DNA of 64,000 nt from Paraburkholderia hiiakae. GTDB taxonomy: Bacteria > Pseudomonadota > Gammaproteobacteria > Burkholderiales > Burkholderiaceae. The notes below the pieces were generated by a model that saw only the letters and a program-made list of their open reading frames with translations, was not told where the DNA came from and did not search any database. The position numbers and the translations under genes are program-made. Shown here piece after piece: positions 9,518-17,762 of the stretch (the stretch's first letter is position 1; the number at the start of each line of letters is the position of its first letter). The stretch lies in the NCBI RefSeq assembly GCF_904848665.1, contig NZ_CAJHCQ010000020.1, forward strand, positions 1 to 64,000. The letters are read 5' to 3'.

Positions 9518-9982
9518 ATGACCGACACGACGCTTCAAGTACGCGCCGTCGCACCCGACGATTTCGAGGCATGGCTGCCGCTATGGGACGGCTATAACCG
9601 CTTCTATGGCCGCTTCGACACAACCGCGCTGCCGGAGCACATCACGCGCACGACATGGTCGCGCTTCTTCGACGGCTATGAGCCCATGCACGCGTTCATC
9701 GCCGTGCGCGGCGAACGCGTGCTCGGCCTCGTGCATTTCATCTATCACCGCAACACGATTCTGGAAGGGCCGATCTGCTATTTGCAGGATCTCTTCACCG
9801 TGGAGGACGCGCGCGGCCAGGGCGTGGGCCGCGCGCTGATCGAGGCCGTGTATGCGCACGCGAAGGCGTCGAATTCGTCTCGCGTGTACTGGCACACGCA
9901 CGAAACGAATCACACGGCGATGCGGCTTTACGACGACGTGGCCGTGAAGCCCGGCTTCGTCATGTACCGCAAGGACGTTTGA
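9518..9982 (+). CDS. GNAT-family N-acetyltransferase
   Basis: A 154-aa acetyl-CoA-dependent acetyltransferase. The acetyl-CoA loop is visible (EDARGQGVGRALIEAVY, near residue 100), as is the C-terminal beta strand (MRLYDDVAVKPGFVMYRKDV). An AAGGAG site lies 6 bases before the ATG. It is divergent from the MocR gene and shares its short promoter region, so MocR may control it. The acceptor could be a polyamine or amino acid; it is not recognisable from sequence. Confidence 0.85.
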   Translation: MTDTTLQVRAVAPDDFEAWLPLWDGYNRFYGRFDTTALPEHITRTTWSRFFDGYEPMHAFIAVRGERVLGLVHFIYHRNTILEGPICYLQDLFTVEDARGQGVGRALIEAVYAHAKASNSSRVYWHTHETNHTAMRLYDDVAVKPGFVMYRKDV

Positions 9983-10006
9983 TCAGGCGTGTGAAGCGCC
10001 TCGTCC

Positions 10007-10585
10007 TCAGGCGAGATCCTTGAGCAATGAGGCGCGCACTTCGCCGTCGATGGTCTGTGTCGGCACGCGGTAGTTCGGGTGATCGCAGCCTATCGTAAGC
10101 ACGGCGCCTTCGCGCAGGCGCATTTTCATCTGCGGCGTGAGTTCGAAACGCACGAAGTGCACCGCCGAGGTCTTTTCGGCGTTTTCGCGTTCGAGGTCTT
10201 CATCGGCAATCGCGTAGACGGGCGGCTCGCCTTCCACCTGAACGAACACCTTGTCCTCGATGCCGATGAGCCGCGCGAGCGCCGCGCGCCGTTCGACTTC
10301 GCTTTCATATTCGAGCTGCATGGTCGCCTTCAGGTTGCCGTCGGGCACGAGCGGCAGATAAGCCGCGAGTTCGCCCTGAATGCCGTCTTCGTCGAAGATC
10401 TTTTCGATGTGCAGCATCTCCTGAATCTGATAGCGGATCGTGGTTTCGTCCTCGAACAAGAACGTGAGGTGATTGCCGAGCGACACCACGCGCTGCTTCT
10501 TGTGCTCGATGATGCGTTTGCGCATATCGCCCCGCACCCTGGCGTAGGCTTCCAGCGTCAACAGCGAATTTCTCGCGATCGTCAT
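10007..10585 (-). CDS. DUF3501 family protein
   Basis: A 192-aa soluble protein matching DUF3501 as I remember it (N-terminal ITRxSLxxLEAYxRxR-like segment, then RKRIIEHKKQRVVSLGNHLTFLFED). No catalytic motif is evident and the function is unknown. It is the last gene of a three-gene operon after rubrerythrin and an Fe-S reductase-like protein, a grouping that suggests a role in oxidative or redox stress. Confidence 0.82.
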   Translation of the reverse strand: MTIARNSLLTLEAYARVRGDMRKRIIEHKKQRVVSLGNHLTFLFEDETTIRYQIQEMLHIEKIFDEDGIQGELAAYLPLVPDGNLKATMQLEYESEVERRAALARLIGIEDKVFVQVEGEPPVYAIADEDLERENAEKTSAVHFVRFELTPQMKMRLREGAVLTIGCDHPNYRVPTQTIDGEVRASLLKDLA

Positions 10586-10624
10586 GAGTCTTGCCTCGTA
10601 TATGTTGCGTGTTGGCGTCGGGAC

Positions 10625-11977
10625 CTAAATGCCATAGGCGCGGCGCAGCAGGGTAATGGGGTGAGCGAGCGGCGGCTCGCCTAGCTGGTTTTCCGCGATG
10701 CCCTGCGCAATGTGATGACCGGCAAGCTGGCAATCGGACGAGATGAAGTTCGGCCCGGCCTGGCCTGGCTCGGCCTGGCCCATCTGCTTGAACACGGGCG
10801 TGCCGATCTTCATCGACATGGCGTGGAATTCCTTCTTCACGCCAAACGTGCCCGCGTGGCCCGAACAGCGCTCGACCACGGTCACTTTCGTCTCCGGCAC
10901 GAGCGAAAGCAAATCGAAGGTCTTGCGGCCGATGTTCTGTACGCGCGCATGACACGGCACGTGATACGACACGTTGCCAAGCGGCGCGCGGAAATCGGTC
11001 TTGAGCAAGCCGTCGCGATGACGCGCCACGAGATACTCGAACGGGTCCCAGAACGCGTCGCTCACGGCTTTCGTGTTGGCGTCGTCGGGGAACATCAGCG
11101 GCAGTTCGTGCTTGTACATGAGCACGCAGCTCGGCACCGCGCCGATCAGCGCGTAACCTTCGCGCGCGTAACGCACGAGCATGGGCATGTTCTGCGACTG
11201 CTTGTGCGCCACGCCCTCCAGATTGCCCTGCTCGAGCAGCGGCATGCCGCAGCACCATTCGCTCTTTACCAGCTCGTAGGGGATCTCGTTGTGGTCGAGC
11301 ACCGCGAGCAAATCGTGGCCAATGCCGGGCTCGTTGAAATTCACGTAACAGGTCGCGTAGATGGCCACCTTGCCCGGCGTGCGCTCGCCGTCGCGCACTT
11401 CGCTCGATGCCGCGCGTTTTGCAACGTTACGAAACTTATGCGTCGCGAAGTCGGGGAGCCACGCTTTGCGATCGACGCCCAGCATGTCTTCCATCGCGCC
11501 GCGCATCGCCTTCGTGTGGTTGATCGCGTTGACCGCTTGCGTGACGACGGGAATGCCGGCGATCTGGCCTAGCGCGTCGGTGTTCGAAAGCACGCGGTCG
11601 CGAAACTTCACTTCGCCCTTGCGATAGTGAACCGCTTTGGCCCGCAGCATGAGATGCGGAAAGTCCACATTCCACGGATGCGGCGGCACATAGGGGCACT
11701 TCGTCATGTAGCAGAGATCGCACAGATAGCACTGGTCGACGACCTTGTCGAAAGACGCCTTGTCGACGTCGTGCGCTTCGCCGGTATCGGTTTCATCGAC
11801 GAGGTCGAAGAGCGCGGGAAACGCGCCGCATAACGACACGCAGCGCCGGCAGCCCGCACAGATATCGAACACGCGTGCGAGTTCCGTATCGAGCTGGGCC
11901 TGATCGTAAAAAGCGTCGGAGCGCCAGTCGAGCGGATGGCGCGTCGGCGCTTCGAGACTGCCTTCCTTGTGGGGCAT
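10625..11977 (-). CDS. Heterodisulfide reductase-like Fe-S protein (GlpC/HdrD type)
   Basis: A 450-aa cytosolic protein. Two [4Fe-4S] ferredoxin-type motifs lie near residues 40-50 (CAGCRRCVSLC) and 81-92 (CYLCDLCYMTKC). Cysteine-rich domains follow: one has the canonical SEWCCGMP, the second has a CSG variant (VERCSGHAGTFG). GlpC and HdrD use such modules to pass electrons or reduce disulfides. It has no flavin domain, so it needs a partner. It sits between rubrerythrin and DUF3501 and may supply electrons to the rubrerythrin; that is inference. Confidence 0.85.
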   Translation of the reverse strand: MPHKEGSLEAPTRHPLDWRSDAFYDQAQLDTELARVFDICAGCRRCVSLCGAFPALFDLVDETDTGEAHDVDKASFDKVVDQCYLCDLCYMTKCPYVPPHPWNVDFPHLMLRAKAVHYRKGEVKFRDRVLSNTDALGQIAGIPVVTQAVNAINHTKAMRGAMEDMLGVDRKAWLPDFATHKFRNVAKRAASSEVRDGERTPGKVAIYATCYVNFNEPGIGHDLLAVLDHNEIPYELVKSEWCCGMPLLEQGNLEGVAHKQSQNMPMLVRYAREGYALIGAVPSCVLMYKHELPLMFPDDANTKAVSDAFWDPFEYLVARHRDGLLKTDFRAPLGNVSYHVPCHARVQNIGRKTFDLLSLVPETKVTVVERCSGHAGTFGVKKEFHAMSMKIGTPVFKQMGQAEPGQAGPNFISSDCQLAGHHIAQGIAENQLGEPPLAHPITLLRRAYGI

Positions 11978-12112
11978 GACGTCTCCTTCTTTTATTTATC
12001 AGCTAAATACGCGGCTAAACGAGCGCGCGCGTACGCGCGCCGGTGCTTGCCCGGCACGCGAAAGAAAAAGCGCGCGCGTCATGGGTGCGTGCCGGGAAGC
12101 ACGCGACGACGC

Positions 12113-12535
12113 TCAATCCGCCAGAACCTCCAGCGCCTTCGTATAACGGTTGGCGTGGCTGCGCTCGGCCTTGGCGAGCGTCTCGAACCAGTTCGCGATC
12201 TCGTCGAAGCCTTCGTCGCGCGCGACCTTGGCCATGCCGGGATACATGTCGGTGTATTCGTGCGTTTCGCCCGCAATCGCTGCCTGCAGATTCAGGCGCG
12301 AGCTGCCGAACGGCAGCCCGGTTGCCGGGTCGCCTACCGCTTCCAGATATTCGAGGTGGCCGTGCGCGTGGCCGGTTTCGCCTTCAGCGGTCGAGCGAAA
12401 CAGTGCCGCGACATCGTTTTGTCCTTCTACGTCGGCCTTGGCTGCGAAATACAGATAACGGCGGTTGGCCTGTGATTCGCCGGCAAATGCATCCTTGAGG
12501 TTCTGTTCCGTCTTCGAGCCCTTGAGCTGTGACAT
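12113..12535 (-). CDS. Rubrerythrin-type diiron protein without rubredoxin domain
   Basis: A 140-aa ferritin-like four-helix protein. Diiron ligands are visible: Glu in FAGESQANRRY, ExxH in AEGETGHAHGH, Glu in IAGETHEY, and ExxH in KAERSHANRY. The C-terminal rubredoxin domain of classical rubrerythrin is absent, so electrons must come from elsewhere, possibly the Fe-S protein downstream. The start MSQLKG is preferred; a start four codons upstream at 12547 is possible. Expected role: peroxide reduction. Confidence 0.88.
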   Translation of the reverse strand: MSQLKGSKTEQNLKDAFAGESQANRRYLYFAAKADVEGQNDVAALFRSTAEGETGHAHGHLEYLEAVGDPATGLPFGSSRLNLQAAIAGETHEYTDMYPGMAKVARDEGFDEIANWFETLAKAERSHANRYTKALEVLAD

Positions 12536-12842
12536 CTGTGCCTCCATCGTTCGACCTGATATGTGGGGACGCGACGCAATTCACCTTCGTGCAATGCAGC
12601 ATGCGTGGGCGACTTCGCCGCACTATCAATCTAGGCTGTGGTGTTTGCGTTCCCAATTGTGAATTTCAATCCCCGCGATAGCGTCACCGGGTTTACGCGG
12701 GCGCAAACTTACATAAACGGGGCCGGTCGAGGCACGCGCGGTGCGCGCGACGATCTGTCCTGCACTCTTCGCTTTGCGCGCGCGCGGAGTCGTCCTAGAC
12801 TTTAAAATTGCCGACGCCCCCGATCAATTTTGCGGAGATGCC
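12536..12842. other. Divergent intergenic region between rubrerythrin and a small hypothetical gene
   Basis: 307 bases that must hold the promoters of the rubrerythrin operon (minus strand) and the gene at 12843 (plus strand). An AT-richer patch, CTTTAAAATTG near 12800, could be a -10 region for the plus-strand gene. I see no convincing operator, RNA gene or additional coding frame. Confidence 0.4.
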
Positions 12843-13202
12843 ATGCGACTTACAATCCTGATCAACGGTTCCGATCCAACCGTCAATCACGACTATGCAG
12901 TGCTTTGGCTCGACACCGACCAGCAACGCTGGTCCCGCGAGTCTCACGAAGGGATCGACCTGCCAGAATGGGGTGAATTACGCGACGTGAATGGTGTCAC
13001 GTCGTTATGCGCGCCGCTCGAAAACGAGCCGCTGTGCACTCTGCGCGGTCTGCATGTCAACCGCCGCCAGGAAATCAGTTCCGCGCACGGCGACGCGACA
13101 TGGTCGTGTGAAACCTCGCACTCGCCGATGGAAGGCCAATGGCGACTCCAGGCCGTGGACCGCCAGATGGTCCGCGCCGAGCATTCGCTTTTTGCAGGCT
13201 GA
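12843..13202 (+). CDS. Hypothetical protein, 119 aa
   Basis: Not recognised. The product is soluble and acidic to neutral, without a signal peptide or membrane segment. It contains several Trp residues and two Cys pairs (SLCAPLENEPLC). The start ATG is preceded by GGAG nine bases upstream. It is followed about 120 bases later by a strong terminator hairpin, so it is a stand-alone transcription unit. No function can be assigned. Confidence 0.6.
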   Translation: MRLTILINGSDPTVNHDYAVLWLDTDQQRWSRESHEGIDLPEWGELRDVNGVTSLCAPLENEPLCTLRGLHVNRRQEISSAHGDATWSCETSHSPMEGQWRLQAVDRQMVRAEHSLFAG

Positions 13203-13321
13203 TTTGTTGGTGGTGACCTGATCGATTGAATGCAGGCGGCATCATTTGCCGCCTCGCTCCCCGCGCAGCAACGCAACGCTGCCGCGCTCATTGCAGCTGC
13301 TTTAGCATCACCTCCCGCTTG

Positions 13322-13353
13322 CGCCCGCCCACCCGGCGGGCGCGCGTTTTTTT
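13322..13353 (+). terminator. Rho-independent terminator
   Basis: Arms CGCCCGCC / GGCGGGCG (13322-13329 and 13335-13342), a 5-base loop, then a T7 run at 13347-13353. It ends transcription of the small gene at 12843-13202 before the nuclease gene. Confidence 0.75.
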
Positions 13354-13445
13354 GCGCCGCGCTTTCCTCGCGCCTCCACGTGCCTGCATGCGCCCGCTAT
13401 ACTTTCAGCCCGCTTGATCCCACCCCAGTCCAGCCAGTCCCCTCG

Positions 13446-14234
13446 ATGAAGAAGCTGTTCGCCTCACTGATTTCCTCCCTGCTGCTCGTCGCCGCCAGCC
13501 ATGCTTACGCCGCGCCTGCCTGTTCGCAATTCGTACCCGACGGCCAGTTCCCGACGCTCACGAATCAACGGATGGCGCCTAAGACGCGCATGCTTTGCTA
13601 CTCGGATTTCGTCGTGCTGCATTCGGGCGTTACGCACGGTCCGCTGTGGTCCGCCGAGCATCTGACGCGCGATCACCTCGAAGCCGCGAAGGACATGACG
13701 CGCACGAACCGCTTTTTCGAAGACGACCGCCTGCCCGAAGGTGAAGGCGCGACGCTCGCCGACTACAAGCGCAGCGGTTTCGACCGGGGCCACATGAGCC
13801 CGGCAGGCAACCGCTGGAATGCACAGGCGATGGCGGAATCGTTTTCACTCGCCAACATCGTTCCGCAGAATCGCGAGAACAATCAGCGCCTTTGGGCGCA
13901 TATCGAATCCGCTGTGCGCAAGCTCGCATCGAAGTATGGCGAAGCCTATGTCGTGACCGGCCCGCTCTTCACGGGCGCACAACTGCAGACCGTCGGCGCG
14001 ACGCGCGTGCTCGTCCCGACGCAGATCTTCAAGGTCGTGTACGTGCCTTCGCAGCAACTCGCGTTCGCCATCGTCGCCGACAATACGGCTGTCGATCGCT
14101 ATGACGTGCGCTCGGTGCGCGATCTCGAAGCGCAGAGCGGCATTGCGTTCCCGGGCATTCCGGCGGATGTCGCGGCCAAGGAAAAGGTCTCGTTCAACGG
14201 CCGCGGCTTTGCCGTGAGCAAATGGGGCTGGTAG
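13446..14234 (+). CDS. Exported DNA/RNA non-specific endonuclease (NUC1 type)
   Basis: 262 aa. A signal peptide (cut near residue 22, ASHAYA) precedes a beta-beta-alpha metal nuclease domain. The catalytic motif DRGHMSPAGNRW contains the general-base His, and the metal-binding Asn lies in NIVPQNRENNQRLW. It belongs to the family of Serratia nuclease and EndoG. Acting in the periplasm or outside the cell, it would degrade DNA and RNA for nutrition or defence. No immunity protein is adjacent, so a toxin role is unlikely. Confidence 0.9.
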   Translation: MKKLFASLISSLLLVAASHAYAAPACSQFVPDGQFPTLTNQRMAPKTRMLCYSDFVVLHSGVTHGPLWSAEHLTRDHLEAAKDMTRTNRFFEDDRLPEGEGATLADYKRSGFDRGHMSPAGNRWNAQAMAESFSLANIVPQNRENNQRLWAHIESAVRKLASKYGEAYVVTGPLFTGAQLQTVGATRVLVPTQIFKVVYVPSQQLAFAIVADNTAVDRYDVRSVRDLEAQSGIAFPGIPADVAAKEKVSFNGRGFAVSKWGW

Positions 14235-14266
14235 GCGGGTAAGGCGGGAGCCGCGCGACTGTAGCG

Positions 14267-14857
14267 CTAGATATCGAGCCGCGAGACTTTCGATCCCTCC
14301 AGCGAAACGCCCGCCATGAGGCCGCCGTTCGTCAGCACGAAGGCTTCGATGGGGTTCACCGCCGTCGAGGTATCGATCTTGCCGTTGGCGCCCATTTTCA
14401 CGAGCGCGACGGTGGCGTCCGCGCCCACGCTCCAGCCGCTGCTGCGCTTGAAGCGGTCGAGCGAGGATCGCGTCATGAACGCATAGACGACGGCGCGCGA
14501 CTGCGCGCCGATCTGGGCGCCGAACGAGCCCCCCATCGTCGTGAAGTAGCCAGGCGTGCGGCCTTCCACGCGCAGCGCGCCGCGTCCATATTCGGCGCCG
14601 ATCACGAAACCCGCGCCCACGACTTCCGGAAACACGAGCACGCCACGCGCCTTGGCAATGAGTTCGCGAGCGCCCGACACGGTCCGATAAAGGCGTTCGA
14701 GGGTTTCATCGACACGCATGTCGATCTCGCGGCGCGCAACGGCATTCTCCGTGGCGGGATCGGCATCGGCGGAACCGGAGGTCGTCGTGCAGCCCGCGCT
14801 CGCCGCGAGCCATCCGGCAATGGCCAGCGAGCCGGCGAGGAATTCCCTTCTCTTCAT
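14267..14857 (-). CDS. SYLF/Ysc84 domain lipoprotein
   Basis: 196 aa. The N-terminus MKRREFLAGSLAIAGWLAASAGC carries twin arginines and a lipobox ending at Cys, so it is probably a Tat-exported lipoprotein. The rest is a SYLF (Ysc84/SH3YL1) domain (GARELIAKARGVLVFPEV...GGSFGAQIGAQ), a fold that binds lipids in eukaryotic relatives. The bacterial role is unclear, probably envelope maintenance. It starts 22 bases after the LytM lipoprotein gene and is likely co-transcribed with it. Confidence 0.85.
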   Translation of the reverse strand: MKRREFLAGSLAIAGWLAASAGCTTTSGSADADPATENAVARREIDMRVDETLERLYRTVSGARELIAKARGVLVFPEVVGAGFVIGAEYGRGALRVEGRTPGYFTTMGGSFGAQIGAQSRAVVYAFMTRSSLDRFKRSSGWSVGADATVALVKMGANGKIDTSTAVNPIEAFVLTNGGLMAGVSLEGSKVSRLDI

Positions 14858-14879
14858 CTTGATTCGGTATCCTTTGTAA

Positions 14880-15812
14880 TTATCGAGGCGCCTTTGGCAG
14901 CCACGCGAGCGGATCGACGGGCTTGCCGTTCTCGCGCACCTCGAACATGAGGGCGGAGATGCCCGCGCCATCCGTGCCGCTCACGGCAATCGCCTGGCCC
15001 TGTTTCACCACGTCGCCCTCCTTCACGAGCAGCCTGGCGTTGCGGCCGTAGGCCGTGACCAGACGCGCGTCGTGCTTCACGATGACGAGCTTGCCGTACT
15101 CCTTCATGCCACTGCCGGCATAGACCACGCGGCCCGATGCCGCTGCTTTCACCTGTTGGCCCGGCGGCCCGGCAATCACCACACCCTTCGATTTCCCCTT
15201 GAAGGGCTGCGCAACACTGCCCTCGATCGGCCAGATGAAACGGGCGTTGCTGCGCGCGGCGGCGGGTTTCGGTGTGGCTGCGGGTGGCGCGCTCGCTGCG
15301 GTTGCCGACGGGGTTGCGGGCGTGGTCTCCGCATTGGCCGCCTTTGCGGCGGAAGGCTTCGCGGTCGTAGTCGCGGGCGCGGCAGCGGCAGCTGTGGCGG
15401 CCGCGGGCGGCGCGACGCGCAAGATCTGTCCCACTTGGACCTTCCCGTCGGCGGGCAGCTTGTTCCAGCTCACGAGGTCGGCGGGGCGCTGTCCTGAGGC
15501 TTTGGCAATGCGATAAAGCGTGTCGCCGGACTTCACGCGATAAAAGCCGGACGGGCTCGTTTCGGCCGCGCCGGAGCCCGAAGGCAACGCCGAAGCGCCA
15601 ACGGCCGGAGGCGGCACGGCGGTCGTCGTGACGCCGGCGTCCGCGGCCTCCCCGGCCTCGTCGCTTTGCGCAGGACGCCACGGCGTGATCGTGCAGCCGC
15701 TCAATGTCAAATCAAGCGCGATGGCTAACGCGAGCGTTGCGCCGACCGCGATGCGCGAGGCCTCGGCACGTCGCGTGGCCCCTTGGTACTGGCCGCGCAT
15801 CGTCAGGCCCAC
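14880..15812 (-). CDS. LysM plus degenerate LytM/M23 lipoprotein, NlpD-like
   Basis: 310 aa. Signal plus lipobox (LDLTLSGC, Cys near 40), a LysM peptidoglycan-binding domain (about 92-134: YRVKSGDTLYRIAKASGQ), an Ala/Pro/Thr linker, then a C-terminal LytM domain. The usual HxH zinc motif (HLHFEIR) reads ALMFEVR, so the histidines are lost and the domain should be catalytically dead. NlpD and EnvC are such degenerate LytM factors that activate amidases during cell separation. It may start at MGLTMRG or four codons later. Confidence 0.85.
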   Translation of the reverse strand: MGLTMRGQYQGATRRAEASRIAVGATLALAIALDLTLSGCTITPWRPAQSDEAGEAADAGVTTTAVPPPAVGASALPSGSGAAETSPSGFYRVKSGDTLYRIAKASGQRPADLVSWNKLPADGKVQVGQILRVAPPAAATAAAAAPATTTAKPSAAKAANAETTPATPSATAASAPPAATPKPAAARSNARFIWPIEGSVAQPFKGKSKGVVIAGPPGQQVKAAASGRVVYAGSGMKEYGKLVIVKHDARLVTAYGRNARLLVKEGDVVKQGQAIAVSGTDGAGISALMFEVRENGKPVDPLAWLPKAPR

Positions 15813-16156
15813 GGATCAGCGTTATCCGCCGTGTCCGCTCCCGCGTTTTCAGATACCTTATCCAGAATTTCCATCGATGACTCCTTGCTCGTACTGAGAC
15901 AGATCGCCCGCGCCTGCGCGCGCGGGTGCGTCATCATCGTTGGTTTGCCTGTGGATGCCGTGGTTTAGCGCGAACGAGTTGACCTGTATCAGCGGGTGCG
16001 GCGTGGCTGCGTGTGGCTTTGACATCGACGTGACAAGTCCGCCTCAAATTTAGGCAGAAAAGACGAAGCGACCGACAGGAATCGACGAAGAGAATTGAAG
16101 GTGGGGGATTGGCTTTCTATAATGCAGCCCCCGTCACGCAGAAGGAGGATCAAACG
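15813..16156. other. Divergent intergenic region
   Basis: 344 bases between the NlpD-like gene (minus) and the small GTG-start gene (plus). A moderately AT-rich stretch near 16045-16120 probably holds the plus-strand promoter. No repeat, RNA gene or further coding frame is apparent. Confidence 0.4.
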
Positions 16157-16417
16157 GTGTTCGACTCATACGCAAACGACAACGACGTGCTCAACGTACA
16201 AGGCGACGCGCTCACGCTCACGAACGGCACGACGCGCGTGACGCTCGCCGGCACGCTGGAATTCACGCGCGACAAGCGCGGCCTCGCCGCCGCGCTGGCG
16301 CTGAAGGCGGTGCTCGACGACGTCGTGAAGAAGTTGCAGGCCGACCCGCACCTGCCCGCGAAGGTCGCCGACGAGCCGGACCAGAAACCCGGCGTCGTCG
16401 ACAATCCGTTCAATTGA
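16157..16417 (+). CDS. Hypothetical protein, 86 aa
   Basis: Not recognised. The start is GTG at 16157, decided by a strong GGAGG at 16144-16148; the in-frame ATG further upstream lacks such a site. The product has a beta-rich first half (DALTLTNGTTRVTLAGTLEFTRDKRG), then an Ala/Leu/Lys helix and a hydrophilic tail ending NPFN. There is no signal peptide. It looks like a small conserved Burkholderia protein and lies convergent with the downstream hydrolase. Confidence 0.65.
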   Translation: MFDSYANDNDVLNVQGDALTLTNGTTRVTLAGTLEFTRDKRGLAAALALKAVLDDVVKKLQADPHLPAKVADEPDQKPGVVDNPFN

Positions 16418-16441
16418 TCACGCTTATGCGAATCAAGCGCT

Positions 16442-17683
16442 TTAAAACGGCTTGCCTTCGCTCTCGCGCCAGGCGCGCGCCATGAGCGTGTTCGACGGCA
16501 GCGTTTCGTCGAGCAGCTTCTTCGCGCTTTGGGCGCCCGCGATCGGCAGGCCGGTGGGATCGATCGCGCCGATCTGCGCAAGCACCGAAGCCTGGTCCCA
16601 GTAGATGTGCTCGTTATAGAGCTTGTTGCCGCGAAAGCAGATCACAGCAAGCATCGGCACTTCGAAGTATTTCCCCGTGGGCGCGAGGCCCGGCAGCAGC
16701 CAGTCGATTTCGCGGTCGTGCGTGCAGCAGAAGATGAACTCGTCGACCACGCGGTCCGAGCCGATCGTGCGCGAGATCGGGATCAGGCGTGTGTCCTCCG
16801 GGTTCGAATGCACGAAGTGGTGTGTGTAGAAGCGCTTGAGCTCGTCGTGGCCCACACCGCCAGTCATCGTGGGAATGTGGTTGACGTAGGGTTGCGCGAC
16901 CATCGTCGGCATCACGTCACTCGGGTTGCGCGCGACGAACTCGTGATAACAGTGCTCTTCCCACAGCGCGTTGAAGTCGTAGATCGGGCCGAGCACGCGG
17001 CGCAGCATGGCGAGCGTGCGCGAGTACGCCATCATCGTGGCCGGCTTGTCGTACGTCGAGCGCGAAGACGAAGCGAACGCGTGATCGCAGCCTGGGTACG
17101 TATACAGCTCGACGCCAGGCTTGCCCGCCAGCGCCTGCGCGATGCGTTCTCGCGTCGATGCATCGCAATGGGCGTCGTCGGCGCCGAAATGCAGCATGAG
17201 CGGACACGTGATGCGTGCGGCTTCGTCCAGATTGTTTTCGAGGCCCACGGCGTAATAGCCGATCGCACAATCGACGTCGGTGCGCGTCGCGCTCAGGTAC
17301 GCGAGCTTGCCGCCGAGGCAAAAACCCACCACGCCGACCTTGCCGCGATGCTGCTCATGCGCGCGCAGCGCGGCGAGCGTTTGCGCCACGTCTTGCATCG
17401 CAAGCTCGACGTCGAAGCGCTCGTAGAGCGAGAACGCCTTTTGCGCGTCGGCGCCTTCGTAGCCGAGATCGACGTTCGGCTCCAGACGCCAGAACAGGTC
17501 CGGCACCATCACAACGTAGCCTTCCTCGGCGTAGCGGTCGGCGAGCGCGCGCATGTAGCCGTTGACTCCGAAGATCTCCTGCAGCAGCACGAGGCCAGGG
17601 CCGCTACCCTCGGGCGGCAGCGCCGTGTAAGCGCGAAATTCGCCGCCGTCGTGCGACTTCACCTGGGTCCATTGTCCGTTCAT
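16442..17683 (-). CDS. Dienelactone hydrolase fused to an NTF2-like domain
   Basis: 413 aa. The first about 245 residues are a dienelactone hydrolase-type alpha/beta hydrolase: nucleophile Cys in GFCLGGK, Asp in HFGADDAH, His in YPGCDHAF. Residues about 260-405 form a second domain that resembles NTF2/SnoaL-like folds (HHFVHSNPEDTRLIPISRTIG...DEFIFCCTHDREIDWLLPG). Typical DLH enzymes stop near 240 residues, so this is a fusion. Carboxymethylenebutenolidase activity is possible, but no aromatic-degradation genes flank it. Confidence 0.8.
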   Translation of the reverse strand: MNGQWTQVKSHDGGEFRAYTALPPEGSGPGLVLLQEIFGVNGYMRALADRYAEEGYVVMVPDLFWRLEPNVDLGYEGADAQKAFSLYERFDVELAMQDVAQTLAALRAHEQHRGKVGVVGFCLGGKLAYLSATRTDVDCAIGYYAVGLENNLDEAARITCPLMLHFGADDAHCDASTRERIAQALAGKPGVELYTYPGCDHAFASSSRSTYDKPATMMAYSRTLAMLRRVLGPIYDFNALWEEHCYHEFVARNPSDVMPTMVAQPYVNHIPTMTGGVGHDELKRFYTHHFVHSNPEDTRLIPISRTIGSDRVVDEFIFCCTHDREIDWLLPGLAPTGKYFEVPMLAVICFRGNKLYNEHIYWDQASVLAQIGAIDPTGLPIAGAQSAKKLLDETLPSNTLMARAWRESEGKPF

Positions 17684-17762
17684 CGGTGTGTCTCCTCCGT
17701 TCGTCCTGGTTAGTTGCGGTAGGTTAGCGTCGATCTCGCGCCGACGCAGCGCGTCGAACCAT

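Noticed and set aside
13446..14234. Nuclease toxin with immunity pair
   Set aside because: The DRGH nuclease has a plain signal peptide and no delivery domain, and no small immunity gene follows, so a toxin role is not supported.
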